A stretch of 64,000 nucleotides of DNA from Nocardia albiluteola (GCF_018860155.1 NZ_JAHKNI010000003.1:558001-622000), one strand, 5' to 3'; shown: positions 24,471 to 33,693, counted from the stretch's first letter. A program made the numbers and translations. The notes: generated by a model from the sequence alone, not told the origin.

Positions 24471-24536
24471 TGTGACGGCCTGATGTGGCCCCTTTTGCGG
24501 AGCGCCGGGTGGGTTGTGACGGTTTGATTTGGCCCC
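24471..24536 (+). repeat. IS21 left-end direct repeats
   Basis: Two 22-bp repeats, TGTGACGGcctgatgTGGCCCC at 24471-24492 and TGTGACGGtttgattTGGCCCC at 24515-24536, differ at three positions and lie 44 bp apart. Multiple terminal repeats of this kind are typical of IS21 ends, and an istA start follows 54 bp later. Confidence 0.65.
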
Positions 24537-24590
24537 ACCCCAAGCTCGTTTTCGACATGGTCGTTTTCGAGCTGGTGGAAGGGGTCCGGG

Positions 24591-24794
24591 ATGGAGCCTC
24601 GGGTGGAGCTGTTTGCTGCCACTCGGCGTGATGCGCGTGTCGAGGGTCTTTCTATTCGTGAGCTGGCTCGCCGACATCAGGTGCATCGGCGCACGGTGCG
24701 CCAAGCGTTGGCGACAGCGGAACCTCCAGCGCGGAAGGTGCCGGTGCGGCAGGCTCCGAAGCTGGATGCGTTCAAACCGGCGATCGAGGAGAAC
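24591..24794 (+). pseudogene. IS21-family transposase IstA, N-terminal fragment
   Basis: 68 codons: MEPRVELFAATRRDARVEGL, SIRELARRHQVHRRTVRQAL, then PVRQAPKLDAFKPAIEE. This is the N-terminal helix-turn-helix of IstA. The DDE catalytic core is absent, and the frame runs on into unrelated sequence. Confidence 0.8.
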
Positions 24795-24869
24795 CATCAT
24801 CCAAACCGACACCGACAGCTACCGACTCGCCCACTCCAAAACACAACACGCCAAAACGCGACCGAGTCA

Positions 24870-25074
24870 AAACTCCTCGACCACAACCCCCTCCCCACGA
24901 CCACCGGCACCGACCCCCAACACCCCCACGAACCGATCCAAATCAGCACGCAAACCCTCGAGCGAATAACCATCGGAACCGACGAACGCCGAAAACGTCC
25001 TCGCCACCACGGCTTCGGTGGCCCGGTTGCGATGTCGGTCTGTAACCACCGGTCGGTGGATTTCGGTCCCTCGA
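24870..25074. other. Sequence between IS21 debris and the lipoprotein gene
   Basis: A minus-strand frame (to 24867) contains VARTFSAFVGSDGYSLEGLR then ADLDRFVGVLGVGAGGRGEG and could be the C-terminal tail of a lost gene. There is no start or family that I can name. Confidence 0.3.
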
Positions 25075-26055
25075 TCACACATCGGGTCCTTTGCCCCAAC
25101 TGCCGCAACCAGCCCGCTGCACAGATTGTTTCGGATCGGTGAGACGGTGTGGGTTGCTGCCGTCGCTGTTCATCACCCAGAGCTCCCGGAACTCGACTCC
25201 TTGTGTGGACTCCGGATCGCGGGCGGCGCGGGTGTAGAGGATCTTCGTGCCTCCCGGCGAGAACGACGGGCCCCAGCCGTCGTCGTTGAGCAGCCGGATG
25301 TTGTGACCATCGATATCCATCACGTAGATCCCGGACCGGCCATTGTGAGCGCGGTCGCTGGCGAAGACGATCCCGGCTCCGTCCGGGGTGAAGACCGGAT
25401 CGGAATTGTCATTCGGATCGCCCGGCAGCAGTTGCCTCGCACCGGTTCCATCCGATGCCATCACCCAGATAGCTCCGGATCTGGCGACCAGGATCTTCGA
25501 ACCGTCCGGTGAGAATGCGGGACGATCCGTCGAGCCCTCGCTGTCAGGGTCCTCGACGCGACCGGACGGAACAGGGACGCTAACGCCGGGAAGGACGATG
25601 ACGGGGAGGTCAGTCGGGACGGGATCGGGGATCACGCCGAGTTGCTTCAGCTCGCTGCCATCGGCGTTCATCACGGAGACGGCACGACCACGCGTGAACG
25701 CGATCTTGGTGCCGTCGGGAGAGAACGTCGGGTAGGTGTACCACGTGTACCCCCCGTCGTTGAGTTTCCTGACGTTGCTGCCGTCGGGATCCATGGCCGT
25801 GACCGTGTACCCACCGACGACGATTTTCGAGCCGTCACGGGCAAAGCTCGGACAGGCGCCGTCGCCGATCCGGGTGACCCCGGTGCCGTCGGGATTCATC
25901 ACGAAGATCGAGTACCCGTCGCCAGCGAACACGATCTGCGCCGGACGCGGCGACCGGTCAGCATCCGCCCCGCAGCCGACGATCAGCCCCGACAGCGCAA
26001 TGCTGATGGCGAAGGCCTGCACCAATCGGCCTCTTGTCCCGACCAGATCGCCCAC
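25075..26055 (-). CDS. TolB/WD40-like beta-propeller lipoprotein
   Basis: About 326 residues. The N-terminus is a lipoprotein signal: RGR, a hydrophobic stretch VQAFAISIALSGLIVG, then the lipobox Cys in LIVGCGADAD. Six propeller blades carry the repeated pattern hydrophobic-V-M-x-x-D-G (FVMNPDGTG, TAMDPDGSN, SVMNADGSE, WVMASDGTG, YVMDIDGHN, WVMNSDGSN), each with an FSPDG/FTPDG turn. It should be anchored outside the membrane and bind another protein or a wall polymer. GTG at 26055 includes the positive charges of the signal; a GTG at 26022 has a better Shine-Dalgarno site. It lies between two pieces of IS21 istB. Confidence 0.82.
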   Translation of the reverse strand: MGDLVGTRGRLVQAFAISIALSGLIVGCGADADRSPRPAQIVFAGDGYSIFVMNPDGTGVTRIGDGACPSFARDGSKIVVGGYTVTAMDPDGSNVRKLNDGGYTWYTYPTFSPDGTKIAFTRGRAVSVMNADGSELKQLGVIPDPVPTDLPVIVLPGVSVPVPSGRVEDPDSEGSTDRPAFSPDGSKILVARSGAIWVMASDGTGARQLLPGDPNDNSDPVFTPDGAGIVFASDRAHNGRSGIYVMDIDGHNIRLLNDDGWGPSFSPGGTKILYTRAARDPESTQGVEFRELWVMNSDGSNPHRLTDPKQSVQRAGCGSWGKGPDV

Positions 26056-26350
26056 CCGACCCGCACCATGCGCATGTGTGGACGGAGACCCATGTTCTTC
26101 CCGGTCCTGCCCATTTCCGCCCGTCTTCACCGTGCGACCGATCAACATGCCCGTCCGGCCGACGATGCCAGCCCAGCGCGTGGGAGTGAGGATGCTCGAC
26201 ATGTCCAGCATCGTCCCCGGACTCGCCCCGCAAGCCTTACCAATACTGGGGATCCAGCGACTGAACTTCTCGAAAGCGGGGCCAACACAAGCCGTCACCC
26301 GGAGCCAAATCAGGTTGACACAGCCAGCGCCACGCCTGTCGAGGGCCATA
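26056..26350. other. Spacer between lipoprotein gene and istB fragment
   Basis: I see nothing coding here; it is probably the promoter side of the lipoprotein gene plus recombined IS sequence. Confidence 0.4.
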
Positions 26351-26663
26351 GGTGTGGATGAGCGCGGCGTCGATGCTGGGGTTGGCGTCGAAATCGAACG
26401 CGCGCAACGACTTATCGCGCGGGAACCCGGCCGCGCGGATCCGGCGCTCGGATCGGCGGCGGGCACGATCGTCGCACTCGGCCAGCAGCAGCTCGGCGAC
26501 GAACGCCCGATACGACATCTGGCTCGCGTTCGGCGGTACCGGCGATCTCGCCGAACTGCTGACGAATCGTGGGCAGCCGCAACATCCGACACGCCTGATC
26601 GATGGACGCGGTCGCGGCCTGCTCGGTCATGCCGCGCCGCCGCGGCGCACTGGGAGTAGTCAT
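26351..26663 (-). pseudogene. IS21-family IstB helper ATPase, N-terminal fragment with frameshift
   Basis: From the ATG at 26663: MTTPSAPRRRG, ASIDQACRMLRLPTIRQQFG, then, after one extra base near 26521, MSYRAFVAELLLAECDDRAR, SERRIRAAGFPRDKSLRAFD, ending in DFDANPSIDAALIHT. These are the N-terminal helices of IstB. The frame is broken by GAGCCAG where the intact gene would have GAGCAG, and the gene stops before Walker A. With the fragment at 24209-24463 it has the same orientation, so both may be halves of one element split by about 1.9 kb. Confidence 0.78.
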
Positions 26664-26820
26664 GAACTGGTCTCTTCCCTGGGTGGGTAAGGGTGACGCA
26701 ACAACTGGGATGGTGACGTCGGATATTTGAACTGTCGGAATGCCTTCACTGGTCACGATCGTTCGGGAGTGCCGGTAAACGGTGTGCGCTTCGCACGGTC
26801 TGCTCTGACATGCTGACGTC

Positions 26821-27294
26821 GTGCTGCTGACATGGATCCGCGAGGTCGCAGACGAGCCGTTGCTCATCGACCCGACCGCCGGCGACGCGGAAGTTCGGGA
26901 GAACACGTGGTCGTTGTCGACTTCGGTCGACGAACGCGGCTCGTTGTCGGTTCACGACGTTGTCGCCGCATTCGAGGAGTGTGCGTCGGTCCTGCGTGAG
27001 CGGATCCGCTCTCTTGGATATGAGGGGCCAGCGACGTTCTATGTGTGGCACGACGCTCAGGCTGGGCAGCTGCGGTGTTCGACCACGTCGTTGCCACCGG
27101 ATCAGCTGCCATTCCGAGCACCAGTGGAAGCTGCTGTGTCGCTGGCGGTGATCGTGGAAGAGTTCCTGAAGGACGTAAGTCCGGGACTCGTTCTGTGGGA
27201 AGACTTGGAACCGGTAGAACAAAGCGCTGATGTGACACAGCCAGAGCACGTGGTTGTGCGTGTTTGGACAGTTGGCGTTGGCGCGAGGTCGTAG
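26821..27294 (+). CDS. Hypothetical protein
   Basis: 157 residues with good coding character: MLLTWIREVADEPLLIDPTA, NTWSLSTSVDERGSLSVHDV, then GPATFYVWHDAQAGQLRCST and a C-terminal helix AAVSLAVIVEEFLKD. The fold looks alpha/beta and soluble. I do not recognise a family. GTG start. It is the first gene beyond the IS21 debris, transcribed away from it. Confidence 0.65.
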   Translation: MLLTWIREVADEPLLIDPTAGDAEVRENTWSLSTSVDERGSLSVHDVVAAFEECASVLRERIRSLGYEGPATFYVWHDAQAGQLRCSTTSLPPDQLPFRAPVEAAVSLAVIVEEFLKDVSPGLVLWEDLEPVEQSADVTQPEHVVVRVWTVGVGARS

Positions 27295-27397
27295 GCCCAG
27301 GTGTGAGAGCGGCACGTCATGCAGGTCGCTCAGTACGTCCTGGTGGCCGCTCCACCGCACCGGAATTTGCACGGATCCGGCGGCGTCTTCTTCTGTC

Positions 27398-27829
27398 CTA
27401 CACGTTGTTTCGCGCCATGAAACTCCGGGCGTCACCGGATTCGGGATCGGCGAACACGATGTCGTCGGGGCGACGCCGAGGCACGTCGACGGACAACACG
27501 ACGAAGGGATGTGTGGTGATTCTCGGGAATCCGTGGATCTGCGTGCGTGCGAAGCGAAGAAACATCCCGGGACCGGCGCGGCTTTCCGTACCGGCGAGAT
27601 GAAATATCCCTTCGCCGCTGACCACGTACAGGTGTTCATCGCAGTCGTTGTGGTAATGCAACGGAAGGGTGCGGTAGATCCGGAAGATCCGGCTGCTGGC
27701 CTCGGGAAAGTCGCTGAAATAAACGTCGGTCAGCATCGACTCGGACGTCTCGGGCAGCTTGCCGATCTCAGCGAATACATCGAAGATCTGCCGAGAATTG
27801 TCCGTTTGAGGCACAAAATCACCGCTCAT
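27398..27829 (-). CDS. Cupin domain protein
   Basis: 143 residues with a single small beta-barrel. The first cupin motif is HYHNDCDEHLYVVSGEGIFH (His, His, Glu metal ligands), followed by GPGMFLRFARTQIHGF with the second-motif His. Such proteins bind a metal and act as small dioxygenases, isomerases or sensors. ATG at 27829 has GAAAGGA before it; an upstream ATG at 27862 does not. Confidence 0.85.
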   Translation of the reverse strand: MSGDFVPQTDNSRQIFDVFAEIGKLPETSESMLTDVYFSDFPEASSRIFRIYRTLPLHYHNDCDEHLYVVSGEGIFHLAGTESRAGPGMFLRFARTQIHGFPRITTHPFVVLSVDVPRRRPDDIVFADPESGDARSFMARNNV

Positions 27830-28291
27830 TACAATCCTTTCCTGCCCCGCCCGGTCTTTCATCTACCTCGTGTGGCCGAGTCAACGTGGTCACCATGCGG
27901 TACGGCAACGTGCCCGCAACCTTCGCAGCGGGTGTGCTCACGGCCAAGTGGGCCGTGCATGCGAAGCTTCGGTCACCGCTGTTCGTCTCCCTTCGCTCGT
28001 GTGCCCTCTCGGTGGTTGTCACATCATTATGTGCGCATTCATCCCGTTACGGGAGTTGTGTGGACGGCGAGGGCCACAGTGTGGCCCAGTTGCGAAAAAA
28101 TGCAGTCTGCCTGCATGTTTTCCGGTGTTGAGCTTGGTGAATGCGTGCGGTGCGGGGCTGTTCGGATGGTGCATTCCGGATCGGCGTGGTCGTTGCGGGG
28201 CGCGCGCAATGATGGGTGCCTGAGCGACTTTTTTCGTCGCCCGCCTAGACTGAGGCAAATCCATCGACCGATTACCCGGGAAGCCCGAGGC
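27830..28291. other. Upstream region of ctpI
   Basis: I see no gene here. It contains an inverted repeat ATGCAG-TCTGC-CTGCAT at 28100-28116 set between A and T runs, which may be the ctpI operator, and the divergent cupin promoter. Confidence 0.5.
28100..28116. promoter_or_regulatory. Candidate metal-regulator operator upstream of ctpI
   Basis: ATGCAG and CTGCAT are inverted around TCTGC, preceded by a run of A and followed by GTTTTCC, about 175 bases before the ctpI start. Confidence 0.35.
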
Positions 28292-31200
28292 ATGCGGAGC
28301 ATTGGTTTCGGTGAGTTTGCTGGACACGCTGTATCGGTAGTGTCGCGGGTTGCGCGCACGGGAGCCGAGACGGCGGTGGCTGCGCAGGCGCTGGTGGGTC
28401 CGGTGTCCGGTCCGATTCGTACGGCGGCGCGCATCGTCTTCGGCGGTTCGCCAGGTGGCGGGGAGGCCGAGGCGGGCTCGTTGGTGGCGTGGGTGGCGGG
28501 ACGTAGGCTGCACATCGATCTCGATCCGGTATTGCCGTTTCCGGCGTGGGTGCAGTGGTCCGCGGAGTTGGAGCGTGCGGTCGAGGCTGTTCCGGGGGTG
28601 GTCTCGGCCCATGTGGAAGGGGTTCTCGGTCGGTTGGTGATCGAGCGGGAGGAGACCACCGGCATCGATGAGATCCACCGGGCGATCCTCCGTGTCGCCG
28701 CGGCCGTACCCGAGACCGTTGCGAGCGCGGGCAATCGGCCGATGAGGGCGGTGGTGCCGGCGGCTGATCCAGGGGATCCGCTGGCGTTGATCGTTCCGGC
28801 GGTGGCGGCGCTGATGGACGTGATGGCGGTGACGGGGGCGGTTGCCGGATGGCTGGGCAGACTTCCTCGTGCGCCGCGTGCCGCGCAGGCCGCTGCGGCG
28901 GTGATCAAGCATCAGCCCCGGGTGGTTGCTGTGCTGGAGGCTCGGCTCGGGCGCGTGGGTACCGATCTGCTGTTGAACGCGATCTCGGCGGCAACTCATG
29001 GGCTCGCTCAGGCACCGGGCAGCCCATTGTTGGATCTGATGCAGCGCACAGGGCAGATTTCCGAGGCGCTGGCTCATCGGCAGACCTGGCGAACGCGTGA
29101 GCCGGGCCTTGCCAATGCCGAGCGGCCGCAGTGCCCGGCGATGGCGGTGATCTCGGCGGCGCAGGACTCTGACGGCCCGCGACACAGTTGGGCGGTCGCT
29201 GCGGCCGGAGAGGCCTCGCATGTGGTCGTCGACTCGACCGTTGACGTGTCGGTCGATGCCGCCGCCTCGGCAGTGGTCGGCGTCGTCGAGGACTACGCCG
29301 ACCAGTCCGCCAACGGTTCGCTCGTGGCGGCTGCGGGGGCTCTCCTGGCGGGTGGCACGGTCGACGATATCGCTGATGCGGTGCTGGCCGGGGTTCCCAA
29401 GGCGGCGTATATGGGCAGGGAAGCGTTCGCGGCGGCCCTGGGCCGGGGGCTGGCCAAGGCGGGGCTCCTGGTCCTCGACCCGGGCGCATTACGGCGCCTC
29501 GACCGTGTTCGGGTGGTCGTCATCGATGGTGCCGCGTTGCGTGGCGACACCCGCACGGTGCTCGATGTCCAGGTTCGCGTACCGGGGTGGGACGCCGAGC
29601 GGGTCTACGAGGTTGCCGATGCGCTGCTGCACGGTGAGAAGGCTCCACCGCCGGACCCTGACGAGTTGCCCGCCGAGGGTGCCAGTTTGAACTGGCATCA
29701 GCCACCGGACATCACGACACCGGCTCCGGGAGTCGAGCATGCCGACCTGCTGGTCGACGGGCAGGTGGTGGCCACCCTCGCGGTCGGCTGGGAACCGGAC
29801 CCCTATTCGATTCCGTTGGTGGAGACGGCTCGTCGCAGCGGCGCGCGAGTGGTGTTGCGGCACGTAGGCGGCACCGAAGAATTGGCCGCATCGGTAGCGG
29901 CCGCATACGAGCCGGGCACTCCTCTGCTGGACATCGTGCGGGATTTGCGAGACGACCGCGGCCCGGTCATGTTGATCTCCGCGCTGCACCCGGACTTCAT
30001 ATCCATCGACACGCTGGCCGCGCTCGCTGTCGCCGATATCGGGCTGGCGTTGGACGATCCCGCGGCGGCGACGCCCTGGACCGCCGACATCATCGCCGGC
30101 ATCGATCTGGTCGCGGCGGTGCGGGTACTCACGGCTCTGTCGGCTGCGCACCGAGCCACCGAATCCGCGGTGCGGTTGGCCAAGGCGGGTAGCACCCTGG
30201 CGGGATTACTGCTGGTCACGGGAGAAACCGGTCGACGCGGTCGGCTCGGTCTGGGGCAATGGCTCAGCCCGGTCAACGCTGCGGGCGCGAGCGCCTGGAT
30301 TTCCGGCGTGTGGGCCGCTCACCGGGTCATGAGGCTGCCGGACCCGCCACCCCAACCACTGACCGCGTGGCATGCCCTCGACCCCGAGATCGTGTATTCG
30401 CGAGTTTCCGGCGCCATGCCCTCGTCGCGGCCGTCGGTGAGCTCGCAGTGGTACCGGGTGCTGTCCGAACTGTCGAAAACCGGTGCCGGAGAGTCTCTTC
30501 GACATCCTGCCGCACTGTTGGTCAGGCTGGCCGATGCCACCCGTCGTGAATTGAGCGATCCGTTGACTCCGATCCTGGCTGTCGGTGCGGCGGCGGCCGC
30601 GATCTTGGGCAGCAATATCGATGCGGTGCTGGTTGCCGGGGTGATGAGCGTGAACGCGACGGTGGGGGGCCTCCAGCGTCTGCGCGCCGAGAAGGCCACC
30701 GAGGCGCTGTTCGCCGAACAAGAACAGGCCGTGCGGCGGGTGGTGGTCCCCACGGTGGCGACCGCGGCACGTCGGCTGCACGCGGCGCGTAACTCGGGTC
30801 GTGTCGCGGTGGTTCCGGCTACCCGATTGCACCCCGGCGACGTCCTCGATCTGCGTGCACCGGAAGTGATCCCGGCCGATGCTCGGTTGCTGGTCGCCGA
30901 CGATCTGGAGGTCGACGAGTCGTCGCTGACCGGGGAGTCGGTTCCGGTGATCAAACAGGTCGAAGCGGTGGCCAACGACGCTACCGACCGAGCGAGCATG
31001 CTTTTCGAAGGCAGCACGATCATTGCCGGGCACGCTCGCGCCATTGTCGTGGCTACCGGGCCGGCCACCGCCGCGCACCGCGCCATCTCCGCGGTCTCCG
31101 ATGCGGCCGTGGCCGTGGGGGTGCAGAACCGGCTGCGCGAGCTCACCGCCAAGGTCCTGCCGCTGACTTTGGCGGGGGGTGCCGCGGTGAGTGGTTTGTC

Positions 31201-33151
31201 GCTCGCGCGTCGGGGGACGCTGCGTCAGGCAGTGGCCGACGGGGTCGCGATCGCGGTGGCGGCGGTCCCGGAGGGGCTGCCGCTGGTGGCCACCCTCGCG
31301 CAGCTGGCCGCCGCCCGTCGCCTGTCCCGCCTCGGTGTGCTCGTCCGCACCCCACGCACACTCGAAGCCGTCGGACGAGTCGACACGGTCTGCTTCGACA
31401 AGACCGGAACATTGACACTGAATCGGCTCGCGGTCGTGACCGCGGTCTCACCCGGCTTCACCGCTGATCGCCCCTACCTGGAGATCACCGACCCGCGAGC
31501 CGCCGCGGTGGTGCGCTGTGCGGCACGGGCGTGTCCGCGTCCGGAGCACGGTGAGGGGCACGCCCATGCCACTGACGAGGCGATCCTCACTGCCGCCGCA
31601 CGCGTCGGCGAAGAAGGTCCCGAACCGATCACCGTCGCGGAGGTTCCCTTCGAATCCAGCCGCGGTTACTCCGCCTCGATCATCGCTTCTGCCGGCACCG
31701 AGTCGGCTTCGCATGCGCAGCTGGTCCTCAAAGGCGCGCCCGAGGTGGTGTTGCCGCGCTGCAAGTTCGACATCGGCGGCCCCGACCGTGCCGCAGCCGA
31801 AGACCTTGTGCATCACTTGGCCGATCAGGGCCTGCGAGTGCTCGCTGTCGCACAGCGCACGACCGATGTTGTTCACGACGAGGAGGTGGACGATCCGGAT
31901 CTGATCGATGCACTGGCTACCGACCTGACCCTTGTCGGCTATGTCGGACTTGCCGACACCATCCGCGATTCGGCGCGCCCTCTCCTGGAACAGCTGGTGG
32001 CCGCGCGCCGCGCCACTGCGCTGATCACCGGCGACCATCCGGTCACCGCTCGGGCAATCGCTCGCCAGCTCGGCTTTCCCGCCGACGCGCGCGTGGTCAC
32101 CGGCGCCGAACTCGCGGATGCCGACGAGGAGGCACGCTCGACACTCGCCGGCTCGGCCCAGGTTTTCGCTCGGGTCAGCCCTGAACAGAAGGTGCAGGTG
32201 GTCTCGGCGCTGCAACGGTCCGGCCGCGTCGTCGCCATGGTCGGCGACGGAGCCAACGATGCTGCGGCCATCCGCATGGCCGATGTCGGGGTCGGAGTGA
32301 CCGGGCGCGGGTCCTCGCCCGCACGGGAGGCCGCCGATCTCGTGGTGACCGGCGAAAACCTCACTGTCCTGTTGGATGCCCTCGTCGAAGGCCGGAACAT
32401 GTGGGCCAGCGTCCGTGATGCCCTCACACTGCTGCTCGGCGGGAATGCGGGCGAGGTCGCGTTCACCATTGTCGGCACCGCACTCGGTCGCGGTGGTGCT
32501 CCGATCAGCACCCGCCAACTCCTGCTGGTCAACCTGCTCACCGACATGTTCCCCGCGCTCGCCATCGCGGTCTCGCCACCAGGGCGCGCCGATGACTCGA
32601 ACCCGACCGCAGCCGACTGCGCCTCCACTGCTGCGGTGTCGGTGCTGTCTGCCCCGGCTCCCTCACTCGAACGACCACTGATCCAGGCCATCGCCCGTCG
32701 AGGAGCCGCCACCGCGGCCGCGGCCACCGCAGCCTGGGCGATCGGGCAGTGGACCCCGGGCACTCGGCGGCGCTCTGCCACAATGGGATTGACCGCACTG
32801 GTCGGCGCTCAACTTGCCCAGACCCTGGTCTTGCGACAGGAAAACCCGCTCGTGATGGCCACCGCCGTCGGCAGCGCCGCGGTGCTCGTGGCGATCGTCG
32901 AGACTCCCGGAGTCAGCCATTTCTTCGGCTGCACCCCGCTGGGACCATTGGCCTGGGGCGGAGTGCTCGCCTCCGTCACCGCCACCACCGCTGTAGTGGT
33001 CTTCGCACCGTCCTGGTTCACTCGACGAACCGACGCGTTGATCGAACGAGCCGAACGCTTGCCGGCCATCTCACCCGTGCGCGACCATGAACAAACCACT
33101 CGTTTCGCACCACCGGATCCGGTTCATACCGGTGGTGACATGATCCGGTAG
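28292..33151 (+). CDS. ctpI: Giant P-type cation ATPase (CtpI type)
   Basis: 1619 residues, close to the 1632 of mycobacterial CtpI. The C-terminal half is a complete P-type ATPase: actuator TGES at 880-883, PEGL at 993-996 in the fourth membrane helix, phosphorylated Asp D1036 in FDKTGTLT, hinge GDGANDAAAIRMAD from about 1318, then the last membrane helices. The N-terminal half has an HMA-like start, membrane helices, and what looks like a decayed second P/A module: VVVIDGAALRGD (D412, no DKTG) and IGLALDDPAAATPW where a hinge would be. It should pump a cation, substrate unknown. ATG at 28292 gives the first recognisable sequence; the frame is open further upstream without homology. Confidence 0.9.
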   Translation: MRSIGFGEFAGHAVSVVSRVARTGAETAVAAQALVGPVSGPIRTAARIVFGGSPGGGEAEAGSLVAWVAGRRLHIDLDPVLPFPAWVQWSAELERAVEAVPGVVSAHVEGVLGRLVIEREETTGIDEIHRAILRVAAAVPETVASAGNRPMRAVVPAADPGDPLALIVPAVAALMDVMAVTGAVAGWLGRLPRAPRAAQAAAAVIKHQPRVVAVLEARLGRVGTDLLLNAISAATHGLAQAPGSPLLDLMQRTGQISEALAHRQTWRTREPGLANAERPQCPAMAVISAAQDSDGPRHSWAVAAAGEASHVVVDSTVDVSVDAAASAVVGVVEDYADQSANGSLVAAAGALLAGGTVDDIADAVLAGVPKAAYMGREAFAAALGRGLAKAGLLVLDPGALRRLDRVRVVVIDGAALRGDTRTVLDVQVRVPGWDAERVYEVADALLHGEKAPPPDPDELPAEGASLNWHQPPDITTPAPGVEHADLLVDGQVVATLAVGWEPDPYSIPLVETARRSGARVVLRHVGGTEELAASVAAAYEPGTPLLDIVRDLRDDRGPVMLISALHPDFISIDTLAALAVADIGLALDDPAAATPWTADIIAGIDLVAAVRVLTALSAAHRATESAVRLAKAGSTLAGLLLVTGETGRRGRLGLGQWLSPVNAAGASAWISGVWAAHRVMRLPDPPPQPLTAWHALDPEIVYSRVSGAMPSSRPSVSSQWYRVLSELSKTGAGESLRHPAALLVRLADATRRELSDPLTPILAVGAAAAAILGSNIDAVLVAGVMSVNATVGGLQRLRAEKATEALFAEQEQAVRRVVVPTVATAARRLHAARNSGRVAVVPATRLHPGDVLDLRAPEVIPADARLLVADDLEVDESSLTGESVPVIKQVEAVANDATDRASMLFEGSTIIAGHARAIVVATGPATAAHRAISAVSDAAVAVGVQNRLRELTAKVLPLTLAGGAAVSGLSLARRGTLRQAVADGVAIAVAAVPEGLPLVATLAQLAAARRLSRLGVLVRTPRTLEAVGRVDTVCFDKTGTLTLNRLAVVTAVSPGFTADRPYLEITDPRAAAVVRCAARACPRPEHGEGHAHATDEAILTAAARVGEEGPEPITVAEVPFESSRGYSASIIASAGTESASHAQLVLKGAPEVVLPRCKFDIGGPDRAAAEDLVHHLADQGLRVLAVAQRTTDVVHDEEVDDPDLIDALATDLTLVGYVGLADTIRDSARPLLEQLVAARRATALITGDHPVTARAIARQLGFPADARVVTGAELADADEEARSTLAGSAQVFARVSPEQKVQVVSALQRSGRVVAMVGDGANDAAAIRMADVGVGVTGRGSSPAREAADLVVTGENLTVLLDALVEGRNMWASVRDALTLLLGGNAGEVAFTIVGTALGRGGAPISTRQLLLVNLLTDMFPALAIAVSPPGRADDSNPTAADCASTAAVSVLSAPAPSLERPLIQAIARRGAATAAAATAAWAIGQWTPGTRRRSATMGLTALVGAQLAQTLVLRQENPLVMATAVGSAAVLVAIVETPGVSHFFGCTPLGPLAWGGVLASVTATTAVVVFAPSWFTRRTDALIERAERLPAISPVRDHEQTTRFAPPDPVHTGGDMIR

Positions 33152-33174
33152 TTCTCACGGACAGGACCACGACC

Positions 33175-33546
33175 ATGCCTTCCCGCAGTAGAACGACCAG
33201 CAACGACCGGCCCGCCTCGGCGCCTGAACCCGAATCCGTTCCTGCATCGGCCGATCGTCCCGCCGCGCCCGCCGCGACGATCAACCTGCCGTACCTCAGC
33301 GCCGAGGTAGCGATTCCCGGCCCTGGCATCCGGGTCAAGGCAGGCCCGGTCAACCTTGCCATCCCCACCCGCTACCTCTACTACGGCGGATTGGGCGCAC
33401 TCACGATCGCCGGTGCCGTCGATTGGCCTATCACCGGTGCACTCGCCGCGACAGGGCTCATCATCAGCCGCATACGCAAACCCGCCGCCGCCGAACCGCC
33501 CGACACCGCCCGAGTCGGAGCGCAGAAGAAGCCATCCCACCGATAG
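33175..33546 (+). CDS. Small Ala/Pro-rich membrane protein next to ctpI
   Basis: 123 residues. The first 35 are Ser/Pro/Ala-rich and probably disordered, then YLSAEVAIPGPGIRVKAGPV and one or two hydrophobic segments (YYGGLGALTIAGAV, ITGALAATGLIIS), then a basic tail. It follows ctpI by 23 bp on the same strand, so it may be an accessory subunit or regulator of the pump. Function not known. Confidence 0.7.
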   Translation: MPSRSRTTSNDRPASAPEPESVPASADRPAAPAATINLPYLSAEVAIPGPGIRVKAGPVNLAIPTRYLYYGGLGALTIAGAVDWPITGALAATGLIISRIRKPAAAEPPDTARVGAQKKPSHR

Positions 33547-33693
33547 AACAGCAGCTGCTGTCCGCCGCGCCGCATCAACTGCATCCGGACGCACCCGGCC
33601 AAGGTATTCGAGTCCGCTGCCAAAATGTGCGACACAGTCGCGCTTGACCGCGCCCGGCGACGGATTGCGGGGGATTGCGGATCGAGGCGAGTG

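Larger units (their letters stand above)
24471..24870 (+). mobile_element. Internally deleted IS21-family element
   Basis: The left end with two terminal repeats leads to the first 68 codons of istA (24591-24794), which pass at once into the last codons of istB in another frame (24796 on: IIQTDTDSYRLAHSKTQHA). About 2 kb of istA/istB is missing between them. The right terminal repeat is not evident. The element appears to sit inside the istB of an older IS21 copy on the other strand. It cannot transpose on its own. Confidence 0.65.

Noticed and set aside
24867..25082. Possible small gene ending EGLRADLDRFVGVLG
   Set aside because: Only a tail-like piece next to IS debris; no start or family, so noted under the intergenic entry only.
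27254..28291. N-terminal extension of the ctpI frame by 346 codons
   Set aside because: It runs antisense through the cupin gene and has no homology-like sequence; the ATG at 28292 matches the expected CtpI length.
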